From Halobellus rarus (GTDB lineage Archaea; Halobacteriota; Halobacteria; Halobacteriales; Haloferacaceae): a stretch of DNA of 64,000 bases. Both the position numbers and the translations under genes were made by a program. The notes beneath the pieces were generated by a model. It saw nothing but the letters and a program-made list of their open reading frames with translations, was not told where the DNA came from and did not search any database. The DNA lies in the NCBI RefSeq assembly GCF_024494595.1, contig NZ_JANHDI010000012.1:123960-187959 (forward strand), read 5' to 3'. This document shows positions 18,085 through 27,741 of the stretch, piece by piece; within the stretch, counting starts at the first letter, position 1; every line of letters starts with the position of its first letter.

Positions 18085-19110
18085 ATGAAGCTCTCCGCTG
18101 TCGACCTCTCGCCGATCCCCGAGGACGGGACCGCGGCAGAGGCCTACGCGAACACCGTCGAAGCCGCGAAGCAGGCCGAAGAACTCGGTTACTCGCGTCT
18201 TTGGGTCGCAGAGCACCACGGGATGGGCGACAGGCTGGCGGGCACGACCCCCGAAGTGTTACTCGGACACCTCGCCGCCCAGACGGACTCGATCCGGCTG
18301 GGCTCGGGTGCCGTGCTGCTCAACCACTACAGCCCGTTCAAGGTCGCAGAGCAGTTCGGCGCGCTCGACGCGCTCGCACCCGGGCGGATCGACGCCGGAC
18401 TGGGCCGCGCGAACGGGTCGCCGGCCGCCGACCGCGCGCTCGGGACGGAGCGGCGCGTCCAGGATCCAGACGGGGACCACCGAGAGAAGATCGAATCCGT
18501 CGTCGCCCACCTCTACGACGAGTTCCCGGCGGAGCACGCGTACGCAGACCTGACGATCCCGCGGTCGGACGCTGAGCCGCCCGTCCCGTGGGTGCTCGGG
18601 TCGAGTCCGTCGAGCGCCGCCATCGCTGGGGAACTCGGCCTGCGCTACTGCTTCGCGGCGTTCATCAGACCGCAGTTCGCCGTGCCGGCGTTCGACGAGT
18701 ACCGCGAATCCTTCGAGGCGTCGGACTCGGCCGGCGGCCCCGACGAACCGGAGGGGATCGTCGCGCTGAACGCGATCTGCGCCGAGAGCGACGAGAAGGC
18801 CGCCCGGCTCCGCGCGGTGGCTGAGGCGTCCTACAAACGGCTCCGACGCGGCGTCGTCGACTCGACTCCATCGGTCGAAGAGGCGATCGACGAGCTGGGC
18901 GGCGTCCCCGATCCGACGCCCGAGACGCTCGATTCCGACGAGTGGCCGCGAGCGATCTCGGGCGGTCCCGAAACCATCGCCGGCCTGCTCGAGCAACTGT
19001 CCGAGCGCGTCGGCGTCGACGAGGTGATGATCCAGCAGGTCGCCGACCACGAGGACGCGCTCCGGTCCCACGAACTGCTGGCCGACGCCGTCGGTCTCGA
19101 AGGACGTTAG
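18085..19110 (+). CDS. LLM-class (luciferase-like) flavin-dependent oxidoreductase
   Basis: A 341-residue TIM-barrel protein of the bacterial luciferase-like superfamily, using FMN or F420. Family features are WVAEHHGMGD, IRLGSGAVLLNHYSPFKVAEQF and RIDAGLGRANGSP. The ATG at 18085 (MKLSAVDLSPIPEDG) has a TATA-like GTTTTCC about 27 nt upstream. The subgroup with an opening like this is often annotated as MsnO8-type oxidoreductase; the substrate cannot be inferred. No partner genes are adjacent. Confidence 0.85.
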   Translation: MKLSAVDLSPIPEDGTAAEAYANTVEAAKQAEELGYSRLWVAEHHGMGDRLAGTTPEVLLGHLAAQTDSIRLGSGAVLLNHYSPFKVAEQFGALDALAPGRIDAGLGRANGSPAADRALGTERRVQDPDGDHREKIESVVAHLYDEFPAEHAYADLTIPRSDAEPPVPWVLGSSPSSAAIAGELGLRYCFAAFIRPQFAVPAFDEYRESFEASDSAGGPDEPEGIVALNAICAESDEKAARLRAVAEASYKRLRRGVVDSTPSVEEAIDELGGVPDPTPETLDSDEWPRAISGGPETIAGLLEQLSERVGVDEVMIQQVADHEDALRSHELLADAVGLEGR

Positions 19111-19209
19111 AGACGTCGTCGCGATAGGCGGGGACCCGCTCGGAGATCCCGCTCGGAGAAAACGCGTCGATCGGATACGGACTGTCGCGAGGGGTTCCGA
19201 CAGCCCCGG

Positions 19210-20583
19210 TCAGTACTTCGGGTCCGCGCCGGTGACCTCGTAGATGTCGTCCATCAGGGCGTCGCGCTGCTCCTGCCAGACGTCGAGCGCCTCGGGACGG
19301 CGCGGATAGCGCGCGTAGTGTTCCATCAGCTCGTCCGCGAGGTTCTTCGTTTTGTAGAAGTGCAGGATCTGTCCCCAGTAGCCGAAGGAGTCCTTCGCGG
19401 TCTTCGCCAGCAGCGTCGGGCCGAAGGAGGTCGTTCCGGAGTAGAGCGCCTCGGCGAGTTTCTCGCCCGGCAGCGACGCGAGCAGTCCCATCAGATCGTC
19501 GACGTCGACCGCGGTCGAGAGCACGTTGTAGACGTCGAGGCCGGCGTATCGCGCGCCGAAGTGGTCCATCACGCGCTCGTTGTAGTGCCACAGCGCCTCC
19601 TCGCTCACGTCGCCCTCGGAGATGGCGCGGACGGCCTGTTCGCCGGCGTAGGTGCCGGCGTATGCGGCCCCGGCGATGCCGCCGCCGGTCGTGGGGTTGA
19701 CGTGGCCGGCGGCGTCGCCGACGGCGACGAAGCCGTCCGCGACCGCCGAGTCGTAGGGGCGACGCGTCGGCAGCGCCGCGCCGAGTTTGTCCTTCACCTC
19801 CCCGCCCTCGAACTCGGGGCGGTCGCGGAGGTCCCGCTTCAAGTCGTCGACGAGCTTCATCGGCTCCTCGTTCATCTGGAACCCGAGCCCGGCGTTGATC
19901 GTCGTCTCCGTCCGCGGGAAGTACCAGAGGTAGCCCGCCGCGCGCTCGGTCGGTTTGAACACCAGCGCGTCGTCCCACTCGACCGGCTCGGGCACCTCGA
20001 CGATCTCGCGATAGGCCGAACAGAACTGCGAGTAGGAGACGTTCGTGTCGAAGCGGGAGTTCGAGAAATCGGTCTTATCCTGAAGAATCGACAGCGAGCC
20101 CGCGCCGTCGACGACGACGTCGGCCTCGAACTCGACGACCTCGCCGTTTCGCTTGCCGCGGACGCCAGTGACGGTGTCGTCGTCGTCCTGGACGACGTCC
20201 TGGACGACCGTGTCGTAGTGGAACTCGGTGCCGGCGTTCTCCGCGCCTTCGATGATCAACCGCCCGTACTCCCAGCGATCGATGACGGCGAGTTCGCCGG
20301 GAACGGGGATGTCGAGGACGGTGTCCTCCTGGGGAATCTCGAATCGTCCGTGGTCGACGCCCGTGTTCGTGAAGGAGTCCTCGATCTGTGACTTCGGGAT
20401 CGACTCGGGGAAGGCGTCCGCGCCCTTCAGCGCGTCGCCGCAGGCGATGTGTCCGGCTTCCTCGGCTGTTTTCCGCTCGACGATCGCGACGTCGAGACCC
20501 TCGCGGGCGACGGTGGCCGCCGCGTAGCAGCCGGCCGTCCCCGCACCGACGACGACGACGTCGTACTCGTGGGAGGTACTCAT
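19210..20583 (-). CDS. Geranylgeranyl reductase family flavoprotein
   Basis: A 457-residue FAD-dependent reductase of the archaeal digeranylgeranylglycerophospholipid reductase family, which saturates isoprenoid chains of membrane lipids. It has the dinucleotide fold VVVVGAGTAGCYAAATVA, the family motif HIACGDALKG, the substrate-cavity motif YLWYFPRTE, and the second FAD motif VAVGDAAGHVNPTTGGG. The start at 20583 gives MSTSHEYDVVVVG with a TATA-like element about 27 nt upstream. Haloarchaea carry several paralogues, including menaquinone-side-chain reductases, so the exact substrate is uncertain. Confidence 0.87.
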   Translation of the reverse strand: MSTSHEYDVVVVGAGTAGCYAAATVAREGLDVAIVERKTAEEAGHIACGDALKGADAFPESIPKSQIEDSFTNTGVDHGRFEIPQEDTVLDIPVPGELAVIDRWEYGRLIIEGAENAGTEFHYDTVVQDVVQDDDDTVTGVRGKRNGEVVEFEADVVVDGAGSLSILQDKTDFSNSRFDTNVSYSQFCSAYREIVEVPEPVEWDDALVFKPTERAAGYLWYFPRTETTINAGLGFQMNEEPMKLVDDLKRDLRDRPEFEGGEVKDKLGAALPTRRPYDSAVADGFVAVGDAAGHVNPTTGGGIAGAAYAGTYAGEQAVRAISEGDVSEEALWHYNERVMDHFGARYAGLDVYNVLSTAVDVDDLMGLLASLPGEKLAEALYSGTTSFGPTLLAKTAKDSFGYWGQILHFYKTKNLADELMEHYARYPRRPEALDVWQEQRDALMDDIYEVTGADPKY

Positions 20584-20675
20584 CGTTCCGTCTCTCGCGT
20601 GCGAGCGGAAAACTCTTTATCTGTCGCCCGCCCGTCGACGGGCCGGCGATCCGCAGGCGGGATCGGCGGTCGCCG

Positions 20676-21758
20676 CTACTCCTCGCCGGACTCGTAGTGT
20701 TCGCCGGCCGCCTCGGGGATGCGCGTCCGCCCGACGAGCGCGAGGACGATGATCACGACGACGAACGGCGTGATCCGGATGAGCTGTCGCGGGATGCCGA
20801 TCCCCTGCAACTGGAGGACCGTCTGCATCGCGTCGAGGCCGGCGAAAAGCATCGTCGAGAGGAACGCGCCGATCGGGTTGTAGTTGCCGAACAGGTACGC
20901 CACGATGGCGATGAACCCCTTGCCGTTGACCATCGTCGGGCCGTTACCGGTGAACTGTCCGAGGTCGAGCGACAGCGCCGAGCCGCCCATCCCGGCGAGG
21001 ACGCCCGAGAGGAGCACCGCCGCGTACCTGACGCGAGCGACGCTCACGCCCGCCGTGTCGAGGGCTTTCGGGTTCTCGCCGCTGGCGCGGACCCAGCGGC
21101 CGAAGGTCGTTCGCTCGAAGACGTACCACGAGAGGCCGACGGCGACGAAGAGCAGGTACACGGAGGGCGACGCCGAGAAGAGCGCTCCGAAAAACGGGAT
21201 ATCGGCGAGCACCGGCACCGAGATGGCCCCGGGCGTCGGGACCGTCGGCGTGTTCGGGCCGCCGTAGATGACCTGCGAGGCGAACGGCGCGAGGCCGAGG
21301 GCGATGAGCCAGACCGCGAGGCCGGCGATGATCTGGTCCGCCCGGAACTCGATCGTGACGATGGCGAAGAGCAGCGCGAGCAGGGTGCTCGCGAGGACGC
21401 CGCCGCCGAACCCGATCCAGACGCCGCCCGTGACCTCGGTGACGTAGATGGCGGTGAACGCGGAGATGATGAGCAGCCCTTCGAGCCCGATGTTGATCAC
21501 GCCGGACTTCTCCGAGAAGATCCCGCCGAGCGCGGCGAAGGCGATCGGAACCGAGAGCCGCAACGCCGCCGAGAGCGTGTTCTCGCTGGAGATGACGTCC
21601 GCGAAGGTGCCGACGATCGTGTCCGGAAAGAGCCAGCCGCCGACGAGCAGCGCGAGGACGGCTGCGACGGTTACTCCGGCGGTCATCACCCGCATCGAGT
21701 ACCGCTCCAGGAACTCGGTCTCGGACGCCGGTTCGGTCTCTTCGGACGCCTCACTCAT
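20676..21758 (-). CDS. BMP-type (nucleoside-like) ABC transporter permease 2
   Basis: A 360-residue multi-pass permease of the branched-chain-amino-acid/ribose-like class that pairs with BMP-type binding proteins (as in the YufQ/NupQ family). The EAA-like region and the run EKSGVINIGLEGLLIISAF are characteristic. The ATG at 21758 (MSEASEETEPASE) overlaps the end of the first permease by 8 nt. It is the last gene of a four-gene importer operon read leftwards. Confidence 0.85.
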   Translation of the reverse strand: MSEASEETEPASETEFLERYSMRVMTAGVTVAAVLALLVGGWLFPDTIVGTFADVISSENTLSAALRLSVPIAFAALGGIFSEKSGVINIGLEGLLIISAFTAIYVTEVTGGVWIGFGGGVLASTLLALLFAIVTIEFRADQIIAGLAVWLIALGLAPFASQVIYGGPNTPTVPTPGAISVPVLADIPFFGALFSASPSVYLLFVAVGLSWYVFERTTFGRWVRASGENPKALDTAGVSVARVRYAAVLLSGVLAGMGGSALSLDLGQFTGNGPTMVNGKGFIAIVAYLFGNYNPIGAFLSTMLFAGLDAMQTVLQLQGIGIPRQLIRITPFVVVIIVLALVGRTRIPEAAGEHYESGEE

Positions 21759-22983
21759 CGGCCTCACCCCCCGGTGTGCCGCCGTCGGTCGCGACGACCT
21801 TCGATCCCGTGTCCGTCACCCGCTTGCCGACGAGTCGGAAGAACTCCGGCATCGCCACGAAGAGGATGATGAGCCCCCGGAGGACGCCGACCAGTTGCGG
21901 CGGGACGTCCGTCGCGAACTGGACGACCGTCGTCCCGCTCTTGAGGACGCCGAACAGCAGCGCCGCGAAGCCGACCCCGAGCGGGTTGTTGCCGGCGAGG
22001 ATCGAGACGGTGATGCCGTCGAAGCCGTAGGAGGGGACGCCGGACTGGAAGGAGCCGAGGATCATCATCACGTACATCGCGCCGGCGACGCCGCCGAGTG
22101 CGCCCGACAGCGTCAGACTCGCGACGATCGTCCGCGCGGCGTCGACGCCCCCGTACTCCGCGGCGTCGGGCTGGATCCCGCTCGTGCGGACGTCGTAACC
22201 GAACGCCGTGTGTTCGAGCAGGTAGTAGAGCGCGCCGACGGCGACGACGCCGAACGCGAGCGCGACGAGCGAGAAGTCCTGCCGCCCCCCGAAGAGCACC
22301 GTGGGGAACTGCGCGTAGTCGGGCAACGGGACGGTCTGGTTCGCCGCGCTGTTGGGGTCCTTGAACGCGCCGCTGACGAGGTACAGCGTGATCCCGGTCG
22401 CGATGAAGTTGAGCATGATCGTCGTGATCACCTCGTTAGCGTCGGCGTAGGCCTTGAGCAGTCCGGGGATGGCCCCGTAGAGCCCACCGAAGACGGCCCC
22501 GACGAGCACGCCGAACGGAACCAAGAGGAACGTCCCGACGACGCCCGAGACGAGCGACGACGCCCAGAGGACGAGCAGTGCGGTCGCCATCCCGCCGACG
22601 ACCATCTGTCCCTGCGTCCCGATGTTGAAGATCCCCGCGCGGAACGCCAGCGCCACCGAGAGCCCCGTGAAGAGCAGCAGCGTCGTCTCCCGGAGCGTCA
22701 CCGAGAACTGTCCGTCCGGCGACCAGCCGCCGCTGAAGGGGTCGCCCAGCGCCCCGAGGAACAGCCGATCGAAGACGACGACGGGGTCGTAGCAGAACCC
22801 GGTGCCGAAGTAGTAGACCGCCTCGCTCGCCGTGCACGTCGTCATCCGGCCGGCGACGAGGACGAGCACGGCTCCGACGAGAATCGAGAGGACGAGCGCC
22901 GCGGTGCTGATCAGGATCCGCTCGGTCGCCGACGCCCCGACCAGTCGTTCGAGGACGGTCTGTATCCGATCGGGAACTCTCAC
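21751..22983 (-). CDS. BMP-type (nucleoside-like) ABC transporter permease 1
   Basis: A 410-residue permease of the same class (YufP/NupP-like), about eight or nine transmembrane helices, with the family segment FRAGIFNIGTQGQMVVGGM. It starts with GTG at 22983 in a GTGA overlap with the ATPase stop, a sign of translational coupling. A periplasm-facing loop after helix 1 carries two cysteines (TCTASEAVYYFGTGFCYD). Confidence 0.87.
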   Translation of the reverse strand: MRVPDRIQTVLERLVGASATERILISTAALVLSILVGAVLVLVAGRMTTCTASEAVYYFGTGFCYDPVVVFDRLFLGALGDPFSGGWSPDGQFSVTLRETTLLLFTGLSVALAFRAGIFNIGTQGQMVVGGMATALLVLWASSLVSGVVGTFLLVPFGVLVGAVFGGLYGAIPGLLKAYADANEVITTIMLNFIATGITLYLVSGAFKDPNSAANQTVPLPDYAQFPTVLFGGRQDFSLVALAFGVVAVGALYYLLEHTAFGYDVRTSGIQPDAAEYGGVDAARTIVASLTLSGALGGVAGAMYVMMILGSFQSGVPSYGFDGITVSILAGNNPLGVGFAALLFGVLKSGTTVVQFATDVPPQLVGVLRGLIILFVAMPEFFRLVGKRVTDTGSKVVATDGGTPGGEADE

Positions 22984-24575
22984 GCGTGCTCACCGCCGTT
23001 GGGTGCATCGGTCGATTCGGTGTGTGCCGCCGACTGTCCGGCCTGGTCCGGCGCGTCTTCGTCCGGACGCTCGCCGGCCATCAGCAGTCCCAGTTCCTCC
23101 TCTGTCGTCCCGGCGGGGTCGACGACGTCGATGAACTCGCCCTCGTACATCACGGCGAGGCGATCCGAGAGGCCCTGGACCTCCTCTAACTTCGAGGAGA
23201 TCAGCACGATCGCGACCCCCTCTTTGCGGAGTTCCAGCAGGCGCTCGTGGATGAACTCGATCGATCCCACGTCGACCCCGCGAGTCGGGTGGGCAGCGAC
23301 GACGAGTTCGGGTTCGCGCGAGAACTCGCGGCCGACGATGAACTTCTGCTGGTTCCCGCCGGAGAGCGACTCGGAGGTCGAATCGGGGTTCGGCGGCCGC
23401 ACGTCGTACTCCTCGATGATCGACTCGGCGTGATCGCGTGTGGCCGGCCAGTCGATCCGGCCGTTGGGGCCGAGTTCGGGGCTGTGCTGACTCCCGAGAA
23501 GCGCGTTCTCCACGAGGTCGAAGTTCATCACCAGCCCGCGTTCCTGTCTGTCCTGGGGGATGTACGCCATTCCGGATTCGATACGTTGGCGTCGCGAGGA
23601 TCCGGTGATGTCCTCGCCCAGGAACTCGATCCGACCGGCTTCGGGGGAGGTGAGTCCGGTCAGCGCCTCGATGAGTTCGGACTGGCCGTTGCCGTCGACG
23701 CCCGCGATGCCGAACACCTCGCCCTCTCGAACGTCGAACGAGACGTCGTCGACGACGCGGACGCCGCGGTCGTCCTCGACGGCGAGATTCGACGCCGCGG
23801 CGACGACGTCGCCGGTCTCTGCGGGCGGCCGGTCGACGTCGAGGAGCACCTCCCGGCCCACCATCAGTTCCGCGAGGTCCTCGCGGTTCGTCCCGTCCGC
23901 CTCGACGGTGCCGACGTTGCGGCCGTCCCTGAGGACGGTGATCTCGTCGGCCGCGCGCATCGCCTCGCCCAGTTTGTGCGTGATGAAGATGATCGTCTTG
24001 CCCTGGGCGGTCAGCTCTTCGAGCACCTCGAACAGCTCTTCGACCTCCTGGGGCGTCAACACGGCCGTCGGCTCGTCCAGGATCAGGACGTCCGCGCCGC
24101 GGTAGAGCGCCTTGAGGATCTCCACGCGCTGTTGTTCGCCGACGGAGACGTCCTCGATACGGGCGTCGGGGTCGACGTCGAAGCCGTATCGCTCCGAGAG
24201 GTCGACGACGGCGTCGCGGGCGGCCGCCCGGTCGACCGCGAGACCGCCCCACTTCGTCGGCTCGTTTCCGAGCGTGATGTTCTCGGTGACGGTCATCGGA
24301 TCGACCAGCATGAAGTGCTGGTGGATCATCCCGATCCCGGCGTCGATCGCGTCGCGCGGCGAGTCGAACCGCCGTTCCGCGCCGTCGACGAGAACGCGAC
24401 CGGACGTCGGCTCGTAGAGCCCGTAGAGGACGTTCATCAGCGTCGTCTTCCCCGCCCCGTTCTCGCCGAGGAGTGCGTGCACAGTCCCGCGCTCGACGGC
24501 GAGGTCCACGTCGTCGTTCGCCACGACACCCGGGAACCGCTTGGTGATCCCGTCGAGGTGGACGGCTGTATCCAT
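22980..24575 (-). CDS. BMP-type ABC transporter ATP-binding protein (two ABC domains)
   Basis: A 531-residue double ATPase of the sugar/nucleoside importer class. Domain 1 has Walker A GENGAGKTTLMN, signature VSVGEQQRVEIL and Walker B VLILDEPTAVL. Domain 2 has a degenerate Walker A (GVDGNGQSELIE), signature SLSGGNQQKFIVGREF and AAHPTRGVDVGS, as is usual for the second half of this family. The ATG at 24575 gives MDTAVHLDGITKRFPGVVAN. The C-terminal tail is rich in acidic residues. Confidence 0.92.
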   Translation of the reverse strand: MDTAVHLDGITKRFPGVVANDDVDLAVERGTVHALLGENGAGKTTLMNVLYGLYEPTSGRVLVDGAERRFDSPRDAIDAGIGMIHQHFMLVDPMTVTENITLGNEPTKWGGLAVDRAAARDAVVDLSERYGFDVDPDARIEDVSVGEQQRVEILKALYRGADVLILDEPTAVLTPQEVEELFEVLEELTAQGKTIIFITHKLGEAMRAADEITVLRDGRNVGTVEADGTNREDLAELMVGREVLLDVDRPPAETGDVVAAASNLAVEDDRGVRVVDDVSFDVREGEVFGIAGVDGNGQSELIEALTGLTSPEAGRIEFLGEDITGSSRRQRIESGMAYIPQDRQERGLVMNFDLVENALLGSQHSPELGPNGRIDWPATRDHAESIIEEYDVRPPNPDSTSESLSGGNQQKFIVGREFSREPELVVAAHPTRGVDVGSIEFIHERLLELRKEGVAIVLISSKLEEVQGLSDRLAVMYEGEFIDVVDPAGTTEEELGLLMAGERPDEDAPDQAGQSAAHTESTDAPNGGEHA

Positions 24576-24677
24576 AGATCTGTGTCTCCCTGATCGGGGG
24601 ATGAACGAATAGGTTTGGATCTTTCTCGGGCGGATCCGCACTGTCCGCCCGATCCCGCCGTCGATCGGACGAGACGC

Positions 24678-25817
24678 TTACTGCGGCGTCGACGGAACGT
24701 CGATGTCGCCCGCGATGATGTCCTCGCGTGCGGTCGCGACCTCGTCGGCGACTTCGTCGGGGATCTCCGAACCGAGTTGGTCCCCGTAGACCAGCGCGAC
24801 CCCCTCCTGATCGAGACCGAGTTCGATGGTGTCACCGCCCTCGAAGTTCCCCTCGACGACCGACTCGATGGAGGTGTAGACGGCCGTATCGACGCGCTTG
24901 ACCATACTGCCGAGGATGACGTCGGCGTAAGAGGGCTTCGTGATCGACTGGTCGCGGTCGACGCCGATGGCGAAGCGCTCCTGCTCCTGGGCGGCCTGGA
25001 AGACGCCCGTTCCGGTGTTCCCGGCGGCGTGGTAGACGATGTCGGCACCGCTGTTGTACATCGCCGTCGCCGCTTCCTTCCCCGCGGCGGGGTCGTTGAA
25101 GCTCCCGGTGTAGTTCGTGCTGACGTCGACGTCGTCGCTGCCAGCGTTGACACCCGCGACGAAGCCGGCCTCGAACTTCCGGATCAGGTCCGACTCGACG
25201 CCGCCGACGAACCCGACGTTCGTCGAATCGCCCGCGGTCGAACCCGCCCCGGCCGAGAAGTCACGCGTCGTGAGCAGACTGGCCATCAGACCCGCGAGAT
25301 AGGAGCCTTCGTGCTCGGCGAACACGTAGTTGTCCACGTTCGCCGCGTCGACCGCAGCGTCGACGAGCATAAAGTTCTGTTCGGGGTAGTCCGCCGCGGT
25401 CTCAGACAGCGCGTCGGCCTGGAGGAAACCGATACAGCAGACCAGGTCGTAGTTCGGATCGCTCGACCCCGCGAACTGCTGCTGGAACGTGCTGAACTGC
25501 GAGACCTCGTCCGGCTGGGCCTCGTTGAACGAGATGCCGAGTTCCTCCTCGGCTTCGAATGCCCCCTGCTGGGCCTGGTCGTTGAACGACCCGTCGCCGA
25601 GACCGCCGGTCGCATAGACCATCCCGATGTTGGCCGCTGGACCGTCGTCGCTCGGTTCCGTGGTCGTCTCCTCGCCGCCGGAGTCCCCCGAACCGTCGCC
25701 GCCGCTGGCTTCGGTCTCCGTGTCGTCGTCCGATCCGCCGGTCGGTCCGCCGCTACAACCCGCCAGTCCCGCGATTCCCGCGACTCCCGTCGCCTTCACG
25801 AATGTGCGTCTATCCAT
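24678..25817 (-). CDS. BMP family ABC transporter substrate-binding lipoprotein
   Basis: A 379-residue lipoprotein that delivers ligand to the adjacent double-ATPase importer. The N-terminus has a Tat motif (RRTFVKATG) and lipobox (LAGC), then an acidic serine- and glycine-rich linker (about 22-58), then the BMP fold with NIGMVYATGGLGDGSFND, CIGFLQADALSETA and FVGGVESDLIRKFEAGF. BMP proteins bind nucleosides or similar compounds in studied bacteria and archaea; ligand identity here is inference. The gene is first of four (binding protein, ATPase, permease, permease), 102 nt ahead of the ATPase. Confidence 0.92.
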   Translation of the reverse strand: MDRRTFVKATGVAGIAGLAGCSGGPTGGSDDDTETEASGGDGSGDSGGEETTTEPSDDGPAANIGMVYATGGLGDGSFNDQAQQGAFEAEEELGISFNEAQPDEVSQFSTFQQQFAGSSDPNYDLVCCIGFLQADALSETAADYPEQNFMLVDAAVDAANVDNYVFAEHEGSYLAGLMASLLTTRDFSAGAGSTAGDSTNVGFVGGVESDLIRKFEAGFVAGVNAGSDDVDVSTNYTGSFNDPAAGKEAATAMYNSGADIVYHAAGNTGTGVFQAAQEQERFAIGVDRDQSITKPSYADVILGSMVKRVDTAVYTSIESVVEGNFEGGDTIELGLDQEGVALVYGDQLGSEIPDEVADEVATAREDIIAGDIDVPSTPQ

Positions 25818-25932
25818 AGCTATGAACTCCTATAGAACAATGGGTAGAGAGATGTGCATAAATTCGTCGCTTCCGCCGCTTCACCCGCACTCCTTCGGGT
25901 GAAAAGTGGACGGGCATCCGAAGGTGGAAGCC

Positions 25933-26010
25933 GTTAGTAGCGTTTGCACGTCTTCGCTCGTTCGATCGCACGCAGTCGTGCGGTCGGACGAGTACTCAGC
26001 TGCAAACGCG
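25933..26010. repeat. Nested palindromic dispersed repeat, copy A
   Basis: The outer arms GCGTTTGCA (25940-25948) and TGCAAACGC (26001-26009) are perfect complements. Inside, 25957-25972 pairs with 25977-25992 over 16 bp with two G-U pairs around a CAGT tetraloop. Similar elements occur at 37753 and 52318. The copy lies between the BMP gene and glmM. Confidence 0.75.
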
Positions 26011-26083
26011 GCGATTGTCGACGAGGAGAGTCGCCGACACCCTCAGACGGCGGACGGACGCCGAGCGGTTGGTCTGCCCCGGT

Positions 26084-27499
26084 TCAGACGTCGCCGCCGT
26101 CAGCCGCGTTGGCGTCGTCGCCGCCGTCGACCCCGCTGGCGACGACCTCGGTGACCGACGCCACGAACGCGTCGACGTCGTCGGCCTCCGCGTACACGCG
26201 AACGTACGGTTCGGTGCCGGAGGGTCGGACCAGCGTCCACGACCCGTCGTCGAACTCCAGTCGGACCCCGTACTCCGTGTCGACGGTCGCTTCGGGAAAC
26301 GCCTCGGGGAGCGCCGTCTCGAGGTACGTCATCGCGTCGGCCTTGCGGTCGTCGGGGCAGTCGACGCTCACTTTCCGATAGGGGCGTTCGGTGATGGGAT
26401 CGCGGAGACCGTCGAGCCCTTCGGCCGCCACGAGGCGCGTCAGCACGGCCGCCGACGCGATCCCGTCGATCCAGCGGCCGTGGTCGGGGTGGATGTGCTT
26501 CCACGGTTCGGCGGCGAAGACGACGTCGCCGCCGTCGCCCCGCGCCGAGGCGATACCCTCGTGGAGCGCGCCGAGTCGGACCCGCTCGACGCGGCCGCCG
26601 GCGTCCTCGACCCGCTCGTCGATCCGCCCGGAGGCGTTCGGCGTCGTCACGACGACCGGGTCCGCCGCGTCAGACGCGCGGACGAAGTGCGACGCCAGTA
26701 TCGCGACGACCGTGTCCTCGTGGACGACGTCGCCGTCGGCGTCGACGATCACGATCCGATCCGCGTCGCCGTCGTGGCCGATGCCGAACGCGAAGTCGCC
26801 CGTGGCGACGAACTCCCGGAGATCGGCCAGCGTCTCCGGCGTCGGTTTCGAGTCGCGGCCGGGGAAGTGCCCGTCGACCTGTCCGTTGAGCGTGACCACC
26901 CGGGCTCCGAGTTCGTGCAGCACCTGGGGCGTCCCGAGCGCGCCCATCCCGTTGCCGAGATCGACCGCGACGTCGATCCCCGTCGCGTCCGCGCCGTGCG
27001 TCTTCGCGTAGTCGACGACCGCGGCGCGATAGGAGGGAAGCACTTCGACCGTTTCGGCCGCCCCCCACTCGTCCCACGCGGCGGGCGGGTGGTCGTCCGC
27101 AACGCGGGCCTCGACGCCCCGCTCCCGCTCGCGATCGTACTCCTCGCCGTCGACGAAGGCCTTGATCCCGTTGTCCGTCGGCGGGTTGTGCGAGGCGGTG
27201 AGCATCACGCCGTGACGGCTCTGCGAGGCGTACGCGAGCGCCGGCGTGGGAACGACGCCGATCCGGCGGACGTCCGCCCCGGCGGATTCGACTCCGGCCG
27301 CCACGGCCGCCGCGAGCGCCGGCCCCGTCGTTCGACCGTCGCGTCCCACGACGACCTCCGGGCGTCGCGCGGCGTTCCCCAGTGTCTCGGCCGACTCGAC
27401 GGCGTCGCTGCCGATCGCACGGCCGACGGCGAGTGCGAGCTCCGGCGTCACACGGTCGCGCGCAGAGCCGCGGATGCCCGCGGTTCCGAAGAGTTCCAT
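26084..27499 (-). CDS. Phosphohexomutase (phosphoglucosamine/phosphomannomutase family)
   Basis: A 471-residue alpha-D-phosphohexomutase. The phosphoserine loop is in MLTASHNPPTDNGIK, the metal-binding loop is GHDGDADRI, the sugar-specificity loop includes AAEPWKHIHPDHG, and the phosphate-binding loop near the C-terminus is LVRPSGTEPYVRVY. The start MELFGTAGIRGSA at 27499 matches the family beginning and has CTATAAAC 24-31 nt upstream. The glucosamine-type specificity (GlmM) is likely but mannomutase or glucomutase activity cannot be excluded; haloarchaea have several paralogues. Confidence 0.9.
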   Translation of the reverse strand: MELFGTAGIRGSARDRVTPELALAVGRAIGSDAVESAETLGNAARRPEVVVGRDGRTTGPALAAAVAAGVESAGADVRRIGVVPTPALAYASQSRHGVMLTASHNPPTDNGIKAFVDGEEYDRERERGVEARVADDHPPAAWDEWGAAETVEVLPSYRAAVVDYAKTHGADATGIDVAVDLGNGMGALGTPQVLHELGARVVTLNGQVDGHFPGRDSKPTPETLADLREFVATGDFAFGIGHDGDADRIVIVDADGDVVHEDTVVAILASHFVRASDAADPVVVTTPNASGRIDERVEDAGGRVERVRLGALHEGIASARGDGGDVVFAAEPWKHIHPDHGRWIDGIASAAVLTRLVAAEGLDGLRDPITERPYRKVSVDCPDDRKADAMTYLETALPEAFPEATVDTEYGVRLEFDDGSWTLVRPSGTEPYVRVYAEADDVDAFVASVTEVVASGVDGGDDANAADGGDV

Positions 27500-27522
27500 A
27501 CCCTCTCTGGTTTCGCGGTCGT

Positions 27523-27530
27523 CTATAAAC
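27523..27530 (-). promoter_or_regulatory. TATA box for the phosphohexomutase gene
   Basis: GTTTATAG on the minus strand, 24-31 nt before the ATG at 27499, a strong leaderless-promoter arrangement that fixes the start. Confidence 0.6.
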
Positions 27531-27700
27531 TCACGCTTGCGAGTCGGACGAGCGTCTGCGATACCGACCGCTCGTACTCTTCGCGGCGGGAATGCCTCGA
27601 TTGCGACGAAACAGTCACGAGTCACAGCGGGCCGTTCCAGTCGCGGCGGACGTTTCCAACCGCACCAACGGTCGTGAGAAACTCGAGACCGCACACGATC

Positions 27701-27741
27701 ACAAAAATCCCGAGACCGAAGATCAGACGCCCGACGGTCTC
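27701..27741 (-). terminator. Hairpin plus T-tract ending the cohesin-dockerin cluster
   Basis: Reading leftwards, GAGACCG (overlapping the stop codon) and CGGTCTC form a 7-bp stem with a 16-nt loop, followed by GGGATTTTTG. Archaeal termination depends mainly on T-tracts, so this is a reasonable terminator for the leftward gene cluster. Confidence 0.45.
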
